Source of the DNA: Nitrososphaerota archaeon
GTDB taxonomy: Archaea > Thermoproteota > Nitrososphaeria > Nitrososphaerales > Nitrososphaeraceae
Length of the DNA stretch: 64,000 bases
Assembly: GCA_005877075.1 (NCBI GenBank)
Contig: VBPX01000032.1
Location: 22,480-86,479 of the forward strand
Direction: 5' to 3'
The notes under the pieces are model-generated. The model had not been told where the DNA came from. It saw nothing but the letters and a program-made list of their open reading frames with translations, and did no database searches. This document shows positions 1 through 10,778 of this stretch, piece by piece. A program made the position numbers and the translations under genes. The stretch's first letter is position 1; every line of letters starts with the position of its first letter.

Positions 1-1022
1 TCATAAGGCTCTAGAGTTTCAATAACGGCCTGACCTAGAACTTTATCTATTTGCTTATATATTTTTGACTCTCCGCGCGTTACTAATACGTCTTCATAGA
101 GAGTTAGATTGGGTATGACCGTATCAGTTATGAATTTTTTCATAACGCTTGAAAATTTTTCAAATTCTTTATCCTCTATGATCGCAGATTTGTCAGCAAA
201 TCTAGAAGTTAATGAATCACATCTTATAAATCCTGTCACTCTATGTAATTTGGTATCAAAACCAAATAGGGTTCTCATAACAATGTGACTTCCCACCATA
301 ACTGCAATCCCTCTCTCGTCTTCTGTTAATGGTCTGCGAGCAACAGTTATTTCGCCAACTATGTTTCCTCTATCAAGATTTACTGGTATTTTATGACCCT
401 GTATTTCTGGATACCTTATTAGTTGAGCATCAGAAAAATTCCATTCTGTAAATTTATTTGACTTCTTGATATATACCTCAAACATGGGTTGTCTTAGAAC
501 TGCCAATTTTCTAATTTCTTTTATCAATCTTAATTCATCCACAAGTGCCTTGGCATCACTAACAATTATCTCGCTTCCATCTCTAGACAACTGAGGTTCT
601 CTTGTTTCTCTTAAATCAGACTTGCCTGTAAATAGTGCATCGAGTGATTTTGTATCAATCAAAAATGACTTGTTGAAGTTATCCTTTCGAGTCCTAATCT
701 TCATATTTTCAAATGATGTTAGAAATGAAAGCCTACCTGTTCCATATCGGCCAGTTCTGACCCTTTTTAATTTGGGTGAAATAGAATCAACTTTCTTGTG
801 TGGTGAACCAAGTAACAAAAACTTTTGAATTGCGTCCTCATCCATTCCTGCATTATCTTCAATCGAAATGGAATTATTGCTATGTATAGTAATTAGAACC
901 CTCGTCGCATCTTCATCAAAGGCATTTTCAATCAATTCCTTGATGACATCAGCCGGAGAAACCCACGTTTTAGTTGCAAATTCCCTGAAGAAGGATGGAT
1001 GCACCTTTAATGCAATTGTCAT
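1..1022 (-). CDS. GHKL/HSP90-like ATPase domain protein (3' end truncated by window edge)
   Basis: Continuous minus-strand frame from ATG at 1022; translation has ADVIKELIENAFDEDATRVLI...SIEDNAGMD (GHKL N and G1 boxes). Not in ORF track because no stop in window. Confidence 0.75.
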   Translation of the reverse strand, partial: MTIALKVHPSFFREFATKTWVSPADVIKELIENAFDEDATRVLITIHSNNSISIEDNAGMDEDAIQKFLLLGSPHKKVDSISPKLKRVRTGRYGTGRLSFLTSFENMKIRTRKDNFNKSFLIDTKSLDALFTGKSDLRETREPQLSRDGSEIIVSDAKALVDELRLIKEIRKLAVLRQPMFEVYIKKSNKFTEWNFSDAQLIRYPEIQGHKIPVNLDRGNIVGEITVARRPLTEDERGIAVMVGSHIVMRTLFGFDTKLHRVTGFIRCDSLTSRFADKSAIIEDKEFEKFSSVMKKFITDTVIPNLTLYEDVLVTRGESKIYKQIDKVLGQAVIETLEPY

Positions 1023-1150
1023 AATTACTATGTTTTAATCCCTCACCTTTATCTATTACTCGTTTAAATTTTCATAACAAATAGCAATACAATCTCTACA
1101 TTTTAATTAGTAATTATTGGAAAGTTGTGAGAAACATTAATAACAATATT

Positions 1151-1318
1151 TCAAAAGCCAAAAAAGTTATTTCCAAATGGAATATGAGTGATTCCATATA
1201 GCAGATGAGGTTGTGACGAAGTGGGTGTTGTGGTCAACCATATCATAATAGCAGGTACCGCAGCACATGCAATTATGGTCAAAATGATAAGCCATACTGC
1301 AGTCATTTTTTCAGCCAT
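1151..1318 (-). CDS. small single-TM protein (55 aa)
   Basis: ORF MAEKMTAVWLIILTIIACAAVPAIMIWLTTTPTSSQPHLLYGITHIPFGNNFFGF*, below ORF-track length cutoff; one hydrophobic helix. Confidence 0.5.
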   Translation of the reverse strand: MAEKMTAVWLIILTIIACAAVPAIMIWLTTTPTSSQPHLLYGITHIPFGNNFFGF

Positions 1319-1415
1319 AAAATACGAATTTAGGAGTAGATATATAAATTTTCAAGATTGACTATTTACTTAAATAGGATTATAAGTCACCCCATAGGCT
1401 TCAGATTCTTGCTGA

Positions 1416-2528
1416 ATGAAATTATTAGAATACCAGGGAAAAGAATTGTTTTCTGAATACAATATTGATGTTCCAAAATCATATCTTGCAAAAAATCAGT
1501 CAGAATTGAATCAAATTGTAGACAAACTGGAATTCCCTGTAGTCCTTAAATCACAGTTAACTGTTGGAGGGCGGGGAAAGGCAGGCGCCATATTAAAGTG
1601 CACGAAAAAGGAAGAGCTTGCACCAAAATTTACAGAGCTATTAAACAAAGTAGTAAAGGGAGAACGCCCAAAAATTATCTTGATTGAAGAGGTCGTAGAT
1701 ATTGACAAGGAACTTTATCTGTCATTGTTCCTGAACAGAGGAAAAAGAACCTACTCATTAATTTCTTCAAGTCAGGGAGGAATGGATATTGAAAGTGTAG
1801 AAAACAAGGTAATCCAAGATGTTTCTATTAACGGACTATCACAATCAGTCGCAGAAAATATTGCAAAAAACCTAGGTCTAAGTGGTGTAACAGCTACTAC
1901 CTTCGCAGAGTTAGTAACAAAGTTGGCTAAACTTGTCAAGGAAAAAGAGGCTGAATTAGCAGAAATAAATCCTGTTGCCATACTAAAAAATGGGACTTGT
2001 CTCGCCCTGGATTCAAAAATTATAATTGACGATAATTCACTTTTTAGGCATTCTGAGTTAAGAAAATATATCCAAATTTCTGAATTGCAGGAACAAGCAG
2101 AAAAAAATGGCTTTTCCTTTGTAGAATTAGATGGAAACATTGCAATAATAGGCAATGGCGCGGGTCTTGTAATGTCCACCCTGGATGTCGTTAATGACGC
2201 TGGTGGAAAATCGGGCGCCTTTTTGGATTTTGGAGGAAGGGCCACAACTGAAACAATCTACAAAGCAATAGAGGTGATAAGCAAATTATCAAAGGTCAAG
2301 GCGATTTTGGTAAATTTGTTCGGCGGTATTGTAAGGACTGACCTGGTCGCTCAAGCTATCCTTGATGCATATAAGAATGGTATGATTAGCGTTCCAATTT
2401 ATGCTAGAATCTCAGGTGCGGAATCAGAAAAGTCTAGACAAATGCTTTCTAATAGCAATGCAAAACTTTATGATACAGTCGAAGAAGCAATTTCATCATT
2501 AGTCCACTATATTGGGTTGAGTAAATAA
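1416..2528 (+). CDS. sucC: succinyl-CoA synthetase beta subunit
   Basis: ATP-grasp N-term MKLLEYQGKELF, GGRGKAGAI, C-term LVNLFGGIVRTD; directly followed by sucD. Confidence 0.95.
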   Translation: MKLLEYQGKELFSEYNIDVPKSYLAKNQSELNQIVDKLEFPVVLKSQLTVGGRGKAGAILKCTKKEELAPKFTELLNKVVKGERPKIILIEEVVDIDKELYLSLFLNRGKRTYSLISSSQGGMDIESVENKVIQDVSINGLSQSVAENIAKNLGLSGVTATTFAELVTKLAKLVKEKEAELAEINPVAILKNGTCLALDSKIIIDDNSLFRHSELRKYIQISELQEQAEKNGFSFVELDGNIAIIGNGAGLVMSTLDVVNDAGGKSGAFLDFGGRATTETIYKAIEVISKLSKVKAILVNLFGGIVRTDLVAQAILDAYKNGMISVPIYARISGAESEKSRQMLSNSNAKLYDTVEEAISSLVHYIGLSK

Positions 2529-3443
2529 ATGTCTGAAAAATTTGATATTTTCGATATTCTCGTAGGCAAACCTAATGATATTGATTATGGTAAGAAACCA
2601 GTTTTAATCCAGGGCATGACGGGTAATTTTGGTTCTGTCCACACTAGATTAATGAGAGAATATGGTACAAATATTGTGGCAGGTGTAACTCCGAAAAAGG
2701 GAGGTCAATCATTTGAGGGAATACCTGTTTTTGATTCCGTTAAGGATGCTAGCAAGAATTTTGATGTAAAGATATCAGGAATATTTGTTCCTGCCCCATT
2801 CTTCCTAGCTGCCGTAAAAGAGGCAGTGGACAATGGGATAAAATTACTTGTAGCAATTCCAGAACATGTTCCAATACGTGACGCCATCGAGGCGTTGGAA
2901 TATGCCCAAACTAATGGTGCCAAGATAATAGGACCAAATACTCCTGGAGTAATATTACCAACAATAATGAAAGTTGGAATAATGCCATCACAACCATTTC
3001 AGAAGGGAAATACTGCAGTCTTTTCCAGGAGTGGAACTTTAATGTATGAAGTTTCATTCCATTTATCAAAAGCTGGGATAGGACAAAAAATCGCACTAGG
3101 TATTGGCGGTGATCCGATTAATGGTACAAACCTGATAGAAGCATTTGATCTAATAAGTGACAAAGATGAAGTAAAATCAGTTGTTGTGGTTGGCGAGATA
3201 GGAGGAGACGCTGAGGAATCCCTTGTTGAGTATATTGAAAAAACGAAATTCAATAAACCAGTTGTAGCATATGTTGCAGGAAGGTCTGCGCCCAAGGAAA
3301 AAAGGATGGGACACGCAGGGGCAATCATTTATGGAAATTATGGTTCTGCGGAATCAAAAATTTTAAGTTTCTCAAGAGTAAACATTCCTGTGGCGAAGAG
3401 ACCTGCTGAAATTCCAAGTATTCTACAAAACTTGATGAAGTGA
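2529..3443 (+). CDS. sucD: succinyl-CoA synthetase alpha subunit
   Basis: [28 protein letters not shown] phosphohistidine motif. Confidence 0.95.
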   Translation: MSEKFDIFDILVGKPNDIDYGKKPVLIQGMTGNFGSVHTRLMREYGTNIVAGVTPKKGGQSFEGIPVFDSVKDASKNFDVKISGIFVPAPFFLAAVKEAVDNGIKLLVAIPEHVPIRDAIEALEYAQTNGAKIIGPNTPGVILPTIMKVGIMPSQPFQKGNTAVFSRSGTLMYEVSFHLSKAGIGQKIALGIGGDPINGTNLIEAFDLISDKDEVKSVVVVGEIGGDAEESLVEYIEKTKFNKPVVAYVAGRSAPKEKRMGHAGAIIYGNYGSAESKILSFSRVNIPVAKRPAEIPSILQNLMK

Positions 3444-3691
3444 ATATGGTTTATCTATCAGGTTAAATTCAGCAGCCATCTAATATATGTCCAATTTTAT
3501 TCGAATTTTATAAAAACTAAAGCAACTATCAAAAGATTGTACAAAATTGATTATAAAATTCTGGGCTAAAATGGATTAATTGAAATTCTACCCGCAAACT
3601 GTGACCAATCAGATAGGACAAGTACTGGAAGTTATTATGATACGTGGTAATTTCAGTTACTTTATTAACGATATCTTGATGTGAAAATTAA

Positions 3692-4509
3692 TTGGATCAT
3701 AGGTATTTGGCACAGTATTTGCTTAATCTCAAGAACAAATACATTGATGAGTTTCCAACCTTCAATCATATTAGAGAACTTATCCCTGTATCAAATCATC
3801 AAGACGTATTTGATAAATCACTTGCTGAAAAATTGCATACGTTTTTAAATACAACAGGATATATTATAAAAAACGGGATCTTACAGTTTCTAATATTCCA
3901 TGCATATCATTTGAAGGAGATATAAATCATTTTTGGCTAAGCTCTAAAAATATGACACAAGTAATCAACCATTTTCTTCCAACATGGGGGTCTCTCTGCT
4001 CTTATCATGATTCTTGTCGCAAAAGATCTAGTTTTGAGAACATTATAGATATCAGATCGGGTGATGGAAGATTGATATATTGTGGTAGTATACTTGGTCT
4101 TCATTCTGTGGGGATAGAGATTGACAAAGATCTATGCGATCTACAAAATGAAATATCTATTTCTAGTAACGTAAAGTATGAAATAATTAATAGCGACTCA
4201 AATTCAATTGACTATATGCGGTTAGGATTGGGAAATACTATGATCTTTATATCGGCCCTACCAGAATTAGGAGAAATGTTAGCATATGGAATTATGAATC
4301 AATTTATCAAGAACAAAGAAAAATTGAGTAAAGTGGGCATTACTTTGATGGGAAGTCATACCCATAGAAAGTATTCCCGAGGTAAATCCAAGTGGGGATG
4401 GGGAAAATTTATTGATGATTTTGAATTGAAAATAGTGGAATGTCTAAGACTGCCAAGCTCCCGGACGCTTGATGAAAAAAGAAACACCAAATTTGTTCAC
4501 GATCCTTAA
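3692..4509 (+). pseudogene. SAM-dependent methyltransferase-like gene split by an apparent frameshift
   Basis: ORFs 3692..3925 (frame 2) and 3952..4509 (frame 1). Frame 1 reads open upstream of 3952 as TVSNIPCISFEGDINHFWLSSKN-MTQVINHFLPTWG, so the two look like one protein; motif I DIRSGDGRLIYCG. Confidence 0.6.
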
Positions 4510-4734
4510 GAATTAATCACCTAGAATTTAGTTGAATAATCCCAAATATCAGACCGGATCTAAAATTATTATTAATTTATATTTAATAATTCATGTTGAA
4601 ATTCTAGTTAGAATACAAATTTATTTTATGTCATACGCAATCCAACAGGAAATCAATCAATATACTATTAAATTACCTCTTGCATCCCAATAAATGTGGT
4701 GTGTAGAAACGCCATGAATATGTTGTGAAAGGAT

Positions 4735-5310
4735 TTGGTGAATAAACTATTAAGATACATGGTATATCTTCGGAACAAAAAATATTTTCCCCAGGACGCA
4801 AGTTCAATCCTTTCGTTATCTAGAAAAACCTTACAGGAAGACAAAATTATCATTAGAGATGTAAGGATCGCAAATCATTTTCTTGAACTAGATATTAGTA
4901 TAGCTAGTTTTTCCGAACTTGAAAAAATAAAATCCCAACTTTCCATGATAGCTCCGGTTATAGAAATTGATCGCATTGTTGAAAAGGATATAGACAAGGA
5001 AGAGTCAATAAAATTGGCTCGGGAACTTTTCAACAATGAAAAATATTGGAAAACCCATGAAGTTCTTGAAGGAACATGGAAGCACACACGGGGGAATGAA
5101 AAAGAATTACTAAACGGAATTATACTCGTTGCCGCCGCTTTAGTACATTACCAAAAAGGAGAACAAGTGATATGTATCTCTATTCTGAAAAGGGCATTGA
5201 ATAAGTTGAATAATTCACGTGGCAAATACTTTGGTATAAATATTGATTCTTTAAAAAACGAAATTACAAATATAATTGGATCAACTAAGGTTTCAAAGTT
5301 TAGGATTTAA
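4735..5310 (+). CDS. DUF309-like protein
   Basis: ARELFNNEKYWKTHEVLEGTWK...KELLNGIILVAAALVHYQKGE resembles DUF309 helical motif. Confidence 0.65.
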   Translation: MVNKLLRYMVYLRNKKYFPQDASSILSLSRKTLQEDKIIIRDVRIANHFLELDISIASFSELEKIKSQLSMIAPVIEIDRIVEKDIDKEESIKLARELFNNEKYWKTHEVLEGTWKHTRGNEKELLNGIILVAAALVHYQKGEQVICISILKRALNKLNNSRGKYFGINIDSLKNEITNIIGSTKVSKFRI

Positions 5311-5390
5311 GATAGATACAATTTACAAAATTAACTGCTGTCTAACTATCAGAAAATGAGAATTGAGAATTTTCACAATCTTAAATTGGG

Positions 5391-5546
5391 TCATTGCGGT
5401 TGTCTATTTCTTCGCCTTCTCATTACATATGCTGCTATAACTAAAGCAACTAAAATTGAAACCAGTATGAAAAAGGTGGTCTCATCTCTTACCGTACCTT
5501 TTGGCAAAATTGATAATACTAAGATGGTGAGATGATTTATTATCAT
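5391..5546 (-). CDS. small single-TM protein (51 aa)
   Basis: MIINHLTILVLSILPKGTVRDETTFFILVSILVALVIAAYVMRRRRNRQPQ*; hydrophobic helix followed by RRRR. Confidence 0.4.
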   Translation of the reverse strand: MIINHLTILVLSILPKGTVRDETTFFILVSILVALVIAAYVMRRRRNRQPQ

Positions 5547-5600
5547 GAATCATTGGTATAGATAAAACCGGGGAATTAAAGATTTCTTAACAAATTGTAA

Positions 5601-5622
5601 ATAATAATAATAATAATAATAA
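5601..5622. repeat. (ATA)n trinucleotide microsatellite upstream of gatE
   Basis: ataataataataataataataa read directly. Confidence 0.9.
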
Positions 5623-5645
5623 GGTTCTGTTCTAATATTCGTATA

Positions 5646-7598
5646 TTGGTTAAAAATGAGCTCTTGGTTAATCCTAAACTAAAGGTTGGTCTGGAAATTC
5701 ATCAACAATTAGATTCAAAAAACAAATTATTCTGTAACTGCAAAATAATTGATTCTACTGAATATGATTTTACTTTTAAAAGGAACTTACGTCCGACTCA
5801 AAGTGAAATGGGATCTTATGACCAAGCAGCACTTTTTGAATCAAAGAAAATTAAGACTGTAAAATATCAATCGTCTAAATATTCTAACTGCTTGGTAGAA
5901 TCGGATGATGAGCCTCCACACATGATTAACAAGGAAGCGCTCGATATAGTATTAACAATTGCTCTTGCTCTTCACTGTGCCATTGAAGATGAATTACACG
6001 TAATGAGGAAAATCGTAATTGATGGCTCAAATACCACTGGATTTCAAAGAACAATACTAGTTGGTAGAAACGGTTTTCTTGATGTTGATGGAATTAGAGT
6101 AGGCGTACAGAGTATATGCTTAGAAGAGGATGCCGCTAGAATAATAAACGGGAGTAATACTGGCAAGCATAATTCGAATAATAAGGACAACAAGGTATAT
6201 TCATTAGATAGACTAGGAATACCTCTTATTGAGATAGCCCTAGCTCCTATCTCCAATTCTCCAACATTCATAGCAAATGTAGCTCAGACTATTGGACGAT
6301 TGCTAAGAACCACCAAAAAAGTCGCACGAGGAGTGGGAAGTATCCGACAAGATGTTAACATTTCGGTGGATAATGGACCTGTTGTAGAAGTGAAAGGTGT
6401 ACAACAGCTCTCACAGCTTGCACTAGTTATTGAATACGAAACAAAAAGACAAGATGGACTAAATCAGATCGCAAAAGAGTTAAGAAAACATGTGATTAAT
6501 GACACAAAAATCATGGATAGTGTTACGGATGTTACAGAATCATTAAAAAAATCATCTTCAAAGGTAGTAAAGAAAATCCTTGGTGATGATAATTCAAGAT
6601 TCATAGTATTTGTTTTGCGAGGTTTTAAAGGTATGTTATCTTTTGAACCATATTCAGGAATTAGATTGGGCAAAGAATTAGGCGAGCTTGTAAAAACTTA
6701 TGGAATAGGAGGAATTTTTCACTCAGACGAATTACCAAACTATGGAATCAGTAGCGAAGATGTCAATTCAATATCCTCAATTCTTAAAATGGACAAAAAT
6801 GACGCTTTTGTATTGGTAGGTGGATCGGCAGTACTACTCAATATTGTGGTATTTGAATTGGCCAATAGAATTAAAAAATGTTTCTCCGGCGTTGTTCCTG
6901 AAACTCGTTCTGTTAGATTCGACGGCAATACTGTATTTAGCAGGCCCAGACCAGGATCCTCTAGGATGTATCCGGAAACGGATATTCCATACATTTCAAT
7001 TGATAGTATCAAATTAAAAGAGTTATCTAAAAATATTCCTCAACCATGGAACGTAGTTATACAACAAATCTGTGACAAATACAGCATTAACAAGACGCTG
7101 GCAGAAAATATTTTTGACTCTCAATATTTTTCTCTTTTTGAAAAGATAGTATCACAAACGTCAATCAGCCCATCTTTCATAATATCTAAACTTACAGAGG
7201 ATTTAGTTAGTTTGGAAAGAGAGGGATATGATAGTTCAATTCTTACTCAAGAATTGTTATTTTACCTCTTTATGCAGCTAAATAACTCAAAGATATCAAA
7301 GGAATCGATTTCAATAATACTAGAAAAATTATTAAAACGAGAGATTAACACTATTGATGAAGCCATAAAATCATTTGGAACTGAAAGTATAACAGAAGAT
7401 TTTGTCGATGATACCATAAATATAATAATAAACGAAAACAAGCTGATAATTTCTCAAAAAGGATTTGATGCTGTTGGTCTTTTAATGGGAAGATGTATGG
7501 CAGTCCTTAGAGGAAAAATTGATGGTGAAAAGGTTAGTAAAATACTCCAGACAAAATTGATGGAACACATCAAAACATCTAAAGATAAAAACATGTAA
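5646..7598 (+). CDS. gatE: Glu-tRNA(Gln) amidotransferase subunit E
   Basis: GLEIHQQLDSKNKLFCNC, archaeal GatB/E organisation, 650 aa; TTG start. Confidence 0.93.
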   Translation: MVKNELLVNPKLKVGLEIHQQLDSKNKLFCNCKIIDSTEYDFTFKRNLRPTQSEMGSYDQAALFESKKIKTVKYQSSKYSNCLVESDDEPPHMINKEALDIVLTIALALHCAIEDELHVMRKIVIDGSNTTGFQRTILVGRNGFLDVDGIRVGVQSICLEEDAARIINGSNTGKHNSNNKDNKVYSLDRLGIPLIEIALAPISNSPTFIANVAQTIGRLLRTTKKVARGVGSIRQDVNISVDNGPVVEVKGVQQLSQLALVIEYETKRQDGLNQIAKELRKHVINDTKIMDSVTDVTESLKKSSSKVVKKILGDDNSRFIVFVLRGFKGMLSFEPYSGIRLGKELGELVKTYGIGGIFHSDELPNYGISSEDVNSISSILKMDKNDAFVLVGGSAVLLNIVVFELANRIKKCFSGVVPETRSVRFDGNTVFSRPRPGSSRMYPETDIPYISIDSIKLKELSKNIPQPWNVVIQQICDKYSINKTLAENIFDSQYFSLFEKIVSQTSISPSFIISKLTEDLVSLEREGYDSSILTQELLFYLFMQLNNSKISKESISIILEKLLKREINTIDEAIKSFGTESITEDFVDDTINIIINENKLIISQKGFDAVGLLMGRCMAVLRGKIDGEKVSKILQTKLMEHIKTSKDKNM

Positions 7599-7799
7599 TA
7601 GATTTGATATGACGAAATTTATTATCTATCGTGATTCACCCTTTATTTCAGATCTACCGTGATTAAAATTTTGAATCTCCTACGCTATGTATTGATCGTT
7701 GCAAAGTTAATACTATAATCATCGTACGATTGAAAGCGCAATTTGCTTTGTGCCATCCGCTCGAATTAAATAACTGCTATGGAACGCACCTAACTCATG

Positions 7800-8342
7800 T
7801 CAAGATAGTTGTTTGTATCTTGTTTTCGTTCTTAACATCTCAAAAAATTTTAGAGTTATCCAAATAATACAAATTGCAATACCAATCAGGAAAATAATTA
7901 CTCCACTGAATATAGTGTAAATTTCAAATTTTGGATGTTTATTACTATCAAAAAGGATCGAATTTCCAAACATACTATTCGTGTAAATATCCTGATTATT
8001 GAGATTAAATAGGACTGCCGAATAGTTACCACTAATTGTAGGAGCTAGTGTAGAAAAGAATTCTTGTGAAGAATTCTGATCAAACATTAATGTTCCTTTT
8101 GGGTTTATTATTTTTATATTAATTAAGTCAAAAGAATTGTATGGAATTATGGATAAAGATATGTTTTTTCCTTTTTGAACATCGTTAAGAACTAAGATCG
8201 TCCTACTTTTATTATCTATTATACCCTTAAACATAGTACTTGTAGAGTGAAGAGGATCAGGCACGCGTATTGAAGAAATTGAAATTATCGTTACTCCAAT
8301 TAATAAAGTTATGAGTCCGATAGCTAAAACGTTCCGCCTCAA
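7800..8342 (-). CDS. hypothetical membrane protein with N- and C-terminal TM helices
   Basis: Hydrophobic segments LAIGLITLLIGVTIISI and TIFSGVIIFLIGIAICIIWI flank an extracytoplasmic-type domain. Confidence 0.6.
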   Translation of the reverse strand: MRRNVLAIGLITLLIGVTIISISSIRVPDPLHSTSTMFKGIIDNKSRTILVLNDVQKGKNISLSIIPYNSFDLINIKIINPKGTLMFDQNSSQEFFSTLAPTISGNYSAVLFNLNNQDIYTNSMFGNSILFDSNKHPKFEIYTIFSGVIIFLIGIAICIIWITLKFFEMLRTKTRYKQLS

Positions 8343-8550
8343 TAATTATCACCCATCAGGACTGACATATTGTTAATTAACTCCAATTAATAAATTACAA
8401 AGGTATGTATTTTTTGGCATATGACTCGACTCCCAAATAATAATTTTAGGAATTAGTTAGCTATAAAATACTTTGGTTAATGCGTCATAACCACCTAAGA
8501 GGAAGCACAATTCATAATATATATATAAACTCAATTAGGTTATAATTGCC

Positions 8551-9732
8551 ATGGTCAATTCCAAACACACAAAATCAGTCTTATTTGGTTTTACTTTTGT
8601 GTTGATCTTATTTATGACAAATGGGGCAATCTTTGCTTTTGCACAGTCATCTGCTCCTGACAATACGCTGGTTGGTGTAGTAATGAAAGGTGCGAATGTA
8701 AATCAAAAACAAGCTAGAGAGGCTACTCCGCTACCTCCAGCAAATTATTTCGATGAGAGTTTTAAGCTCATATCAGAGGCGGGGCTAAACCATGTAAGGT
8801 TCTTGTTCTATTGGGAAGCTTATGAGAAAAATCCTGAGTTATTCATGAAAGAATTAGATGCAGTAGCAAATGCAGCGGACAAGTATGGTATTAAAGTTAT
8901 TTATGATAATCACCAATGGCATACCTCCTCATGGCTTGAAAAGAGGGGAACTGGATTTCCAGTAGCTCTATTTGAGAATAATTCTCTATATCCCAAAGAC
9001 GGGGGTGGCAATGTAGAGAAACCAGCAAAGACATGGTGGAGTAATTTTTGGGATAGATCAATTAAGGACGTACAAGGAAACGATGCATGGAAATTACAAT
9101 CAGACTTTCTGAAAAAAGTAGTTACAAAACTCGACAGACACGCTAGTACTTTCGGATACGAAATCTTGAGCGAGCCTCATGTAGATACTGTAGATGAATG
9201 GGCGAAAATTGGAAAGTTCAATTCATTCATGAGTGATGAACTAAGGACGGTAACTCAAAAATCAATTCTTTATAGTATGAATGTTCCTGTAGACCTTAAA
9301 GGACCAATAAACTTGTCACCAGAGAATCTTGCTAAAATGGCTCCTACAAACAAGGAAAACGTCATGTTTAAAATAAGTGTTTATGGAATTCCAGACAGGG
9401 ATCAGTACCAGAAACAAAGATTTGACATCTTCTTGAAAACTCGTGCATTGACCGGTATTCCGCTTTATATCGGTGAGTGGAACAATGTAGTAAGAACTCA
9501 AGTTAATGGCCTATTTACACTTGATCCCACAAAGAGCGGTCTAAACCAGGATAATACAGTTGCCATGCTGCAATCATTTAAGAAGGAAAACGTAAGTGGC
9601 TCCGCATTTTGGAAATGGGATTATAATGATGCACCTACCGCCAGCTTCAATATAGTATTACTTCAAAATGGAACATTAAAGCCGACGCAATATTATACCA
9701 TACTCAAGAATGCAGTAGCCGCAGTTTACTGA
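8551..9732 (+). CDS. secreted glycoside hydrolase family 5-like (cellulase-type) protein
   Basis: Signal peptide (FGFTFVLILFMTNGAIFAFAQ), FLFYWEAYEKNPE, EILSEPHVD (acid/base region), IPLYIGEWNN (nucleophile region). Confidence 0.8.
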   Translation: MVNSKHTKSVLFGFTFVLILFMTNGAIFAFAQSSAPDNTLVGVVMKGANVNQKQAREATPLPPANYFDESFKLISEAGLNHVRFLFYWEAYEKNPELFMKELDAVANAADKYGIKVIYDNHQWHTSSWLEKRGTGFPVALFENNSLYPKDGGGNVEKPAKTWWSNFWDRSIKDVQGNDAWKLQSDFLKKVVTKLDRHASTFGYEILSEPHVDTVDEWAKIGKFNSFMSDELRTVTQKSILYSMNVPVDLKGPINLSPENLAKMAPTNKENVMFKISVYGIPDRDQYQKQRFDIFLKTRALTGIPLYIGEWNNVVRTQVNGLFTLDPTKSGLNQDNTVAMLQSFKKENVSGSAFWKWDYNDAPTASFNIVLLQNGTLKPTQYYTILKNAVAAVY

Positions 9733-9740
9733 AATACTAG

Positions 9741-9776
9741 TAATTCCGATCTGAATCCTAATCGGAATCGGAATTA
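9741..9776. terminator. candidate bidirectional stem-loop terminator between convergent genes
   Basis: Perfect 10-bp inverted repeat TAATTCCGAT...ATCGGAATTA, 16-nt loop, 9 bp after the GH5 stop and overlapping the last codons of the convergent ABC gene. Confidence 0.4.
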
Positions 9777-10681
9777 TTAGGTTCGGTCCCTACAAGAGAT
9801 ACAAACACATCGTCCAATGTAATGGGGGATACTTTAAAAAAAAGATTTCTCTTAATTGCAATGCCTGATAATTCCTGGATGTTGGATTCAAATGTGAATA
9901 ATCTTAGTGTATCGGCACCTGTATCAACTACGGAGCCATATGATTTTAATGTCTCCACATCCATGCCTGATTTCGAAATCTCTATCTTGATATTTTCTTT
10001 AATATTCTTCCGAATGTCTGAAAGCGTACCTTGTTCAACAACAATACCCTTATCTATGATAACTATGTCATCGGACAGTATTTCTGCCTCATCCATATAA
10101 TGAGTGGTTAGCATGATGGTTGTTCCACTCTCTTTTTTCTCCTTAATCGCTTTCCAAATTTGACGTCTAGACACAGGATCAAGTCCAATTGTGGGTTCAT
10201 CAAGAAAAAGTAACTTTGAATCTGTAGCCATGGCCATCGCTACTAGTATTTTTTGCTTCATTCCTCCAGAAAGATACATGGCAAGTTTATTTCTTACATC
10301 ATATAATTCAAAATCCAGAAGAATCTTTTTTGTTCTCTTTGCCGCTTCAACTTTATCCATTCCTCTGATTCTCAGCCAATAATACACATGATCCCATGGT
10401 GTAAGAGCGCGAAGGGGTCTTCCTTCTTGCGGAACAATAGAAATATAATTTCTTATTTTTTCTGTATCTCTAATAAGATCATGATTAAATATCGTAATGG
10501 TTCCTGAAGTTGGTAATAATTGTGTTGCACAAATTCTTACGAATGTAGTCTTCCCTGCACCATTTCTGCCAAGTAATGTGAAAATTCTTCCTGATTTGAT
10601 ATTTAACGAGATATTGCTTATGGCAAACGATAATGATCGTTTATATTTTTTAGTTACTTCAACGGCTTCTACTGCGTTCAT
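9758..10681 (-). CDS. ABC transporter ATP-binding protein (DrrA/CcmA-type)
   Basis: GRNGAGKTTF, YLSGGMKQKI, LLFLDEPTIGLDP. Confidence 0.9.
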   Translation of the reverse strand: MNAVEAVEVTKKYKRSLSFAISNISLNIKSGRIFTLLGRNGAGKTTFVRICATQLLPTSGTITIFNHDLIRDTEKIRNYISIVPQEGRPLRALTPWDHVYYWLRIRGMDKVEAAKRTKKILLDFELYDVRNKLAMYLSGGMKQKILVAMAMATDSKLLFLDEPTIGLDPVSRRQIWKAIKEKKESGTTIMLTTHYMDEAEILSDDIVIIDKGIVVEQGTLSDIRKNIKENIKIEISKSGMDVETLKSYGSVVDTGADTLRLFTFESNIQELSGIAIKRNLFFKVSPITLDDVFVSLVGTEPNNSDSD

Positions 10682-10778
10682 GAATAAATAATTTCAATAA
10701 TACAAATTAAGTTGTACGCTACAAAATCAATTTTTAAATAACAAATTATATTGATATTGGCAACAAAAATAAGTGAAC

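Noticed and set aside
1772-2245. 157-aa minus-strand ORF
   Set aside because: Antisense to sucC.
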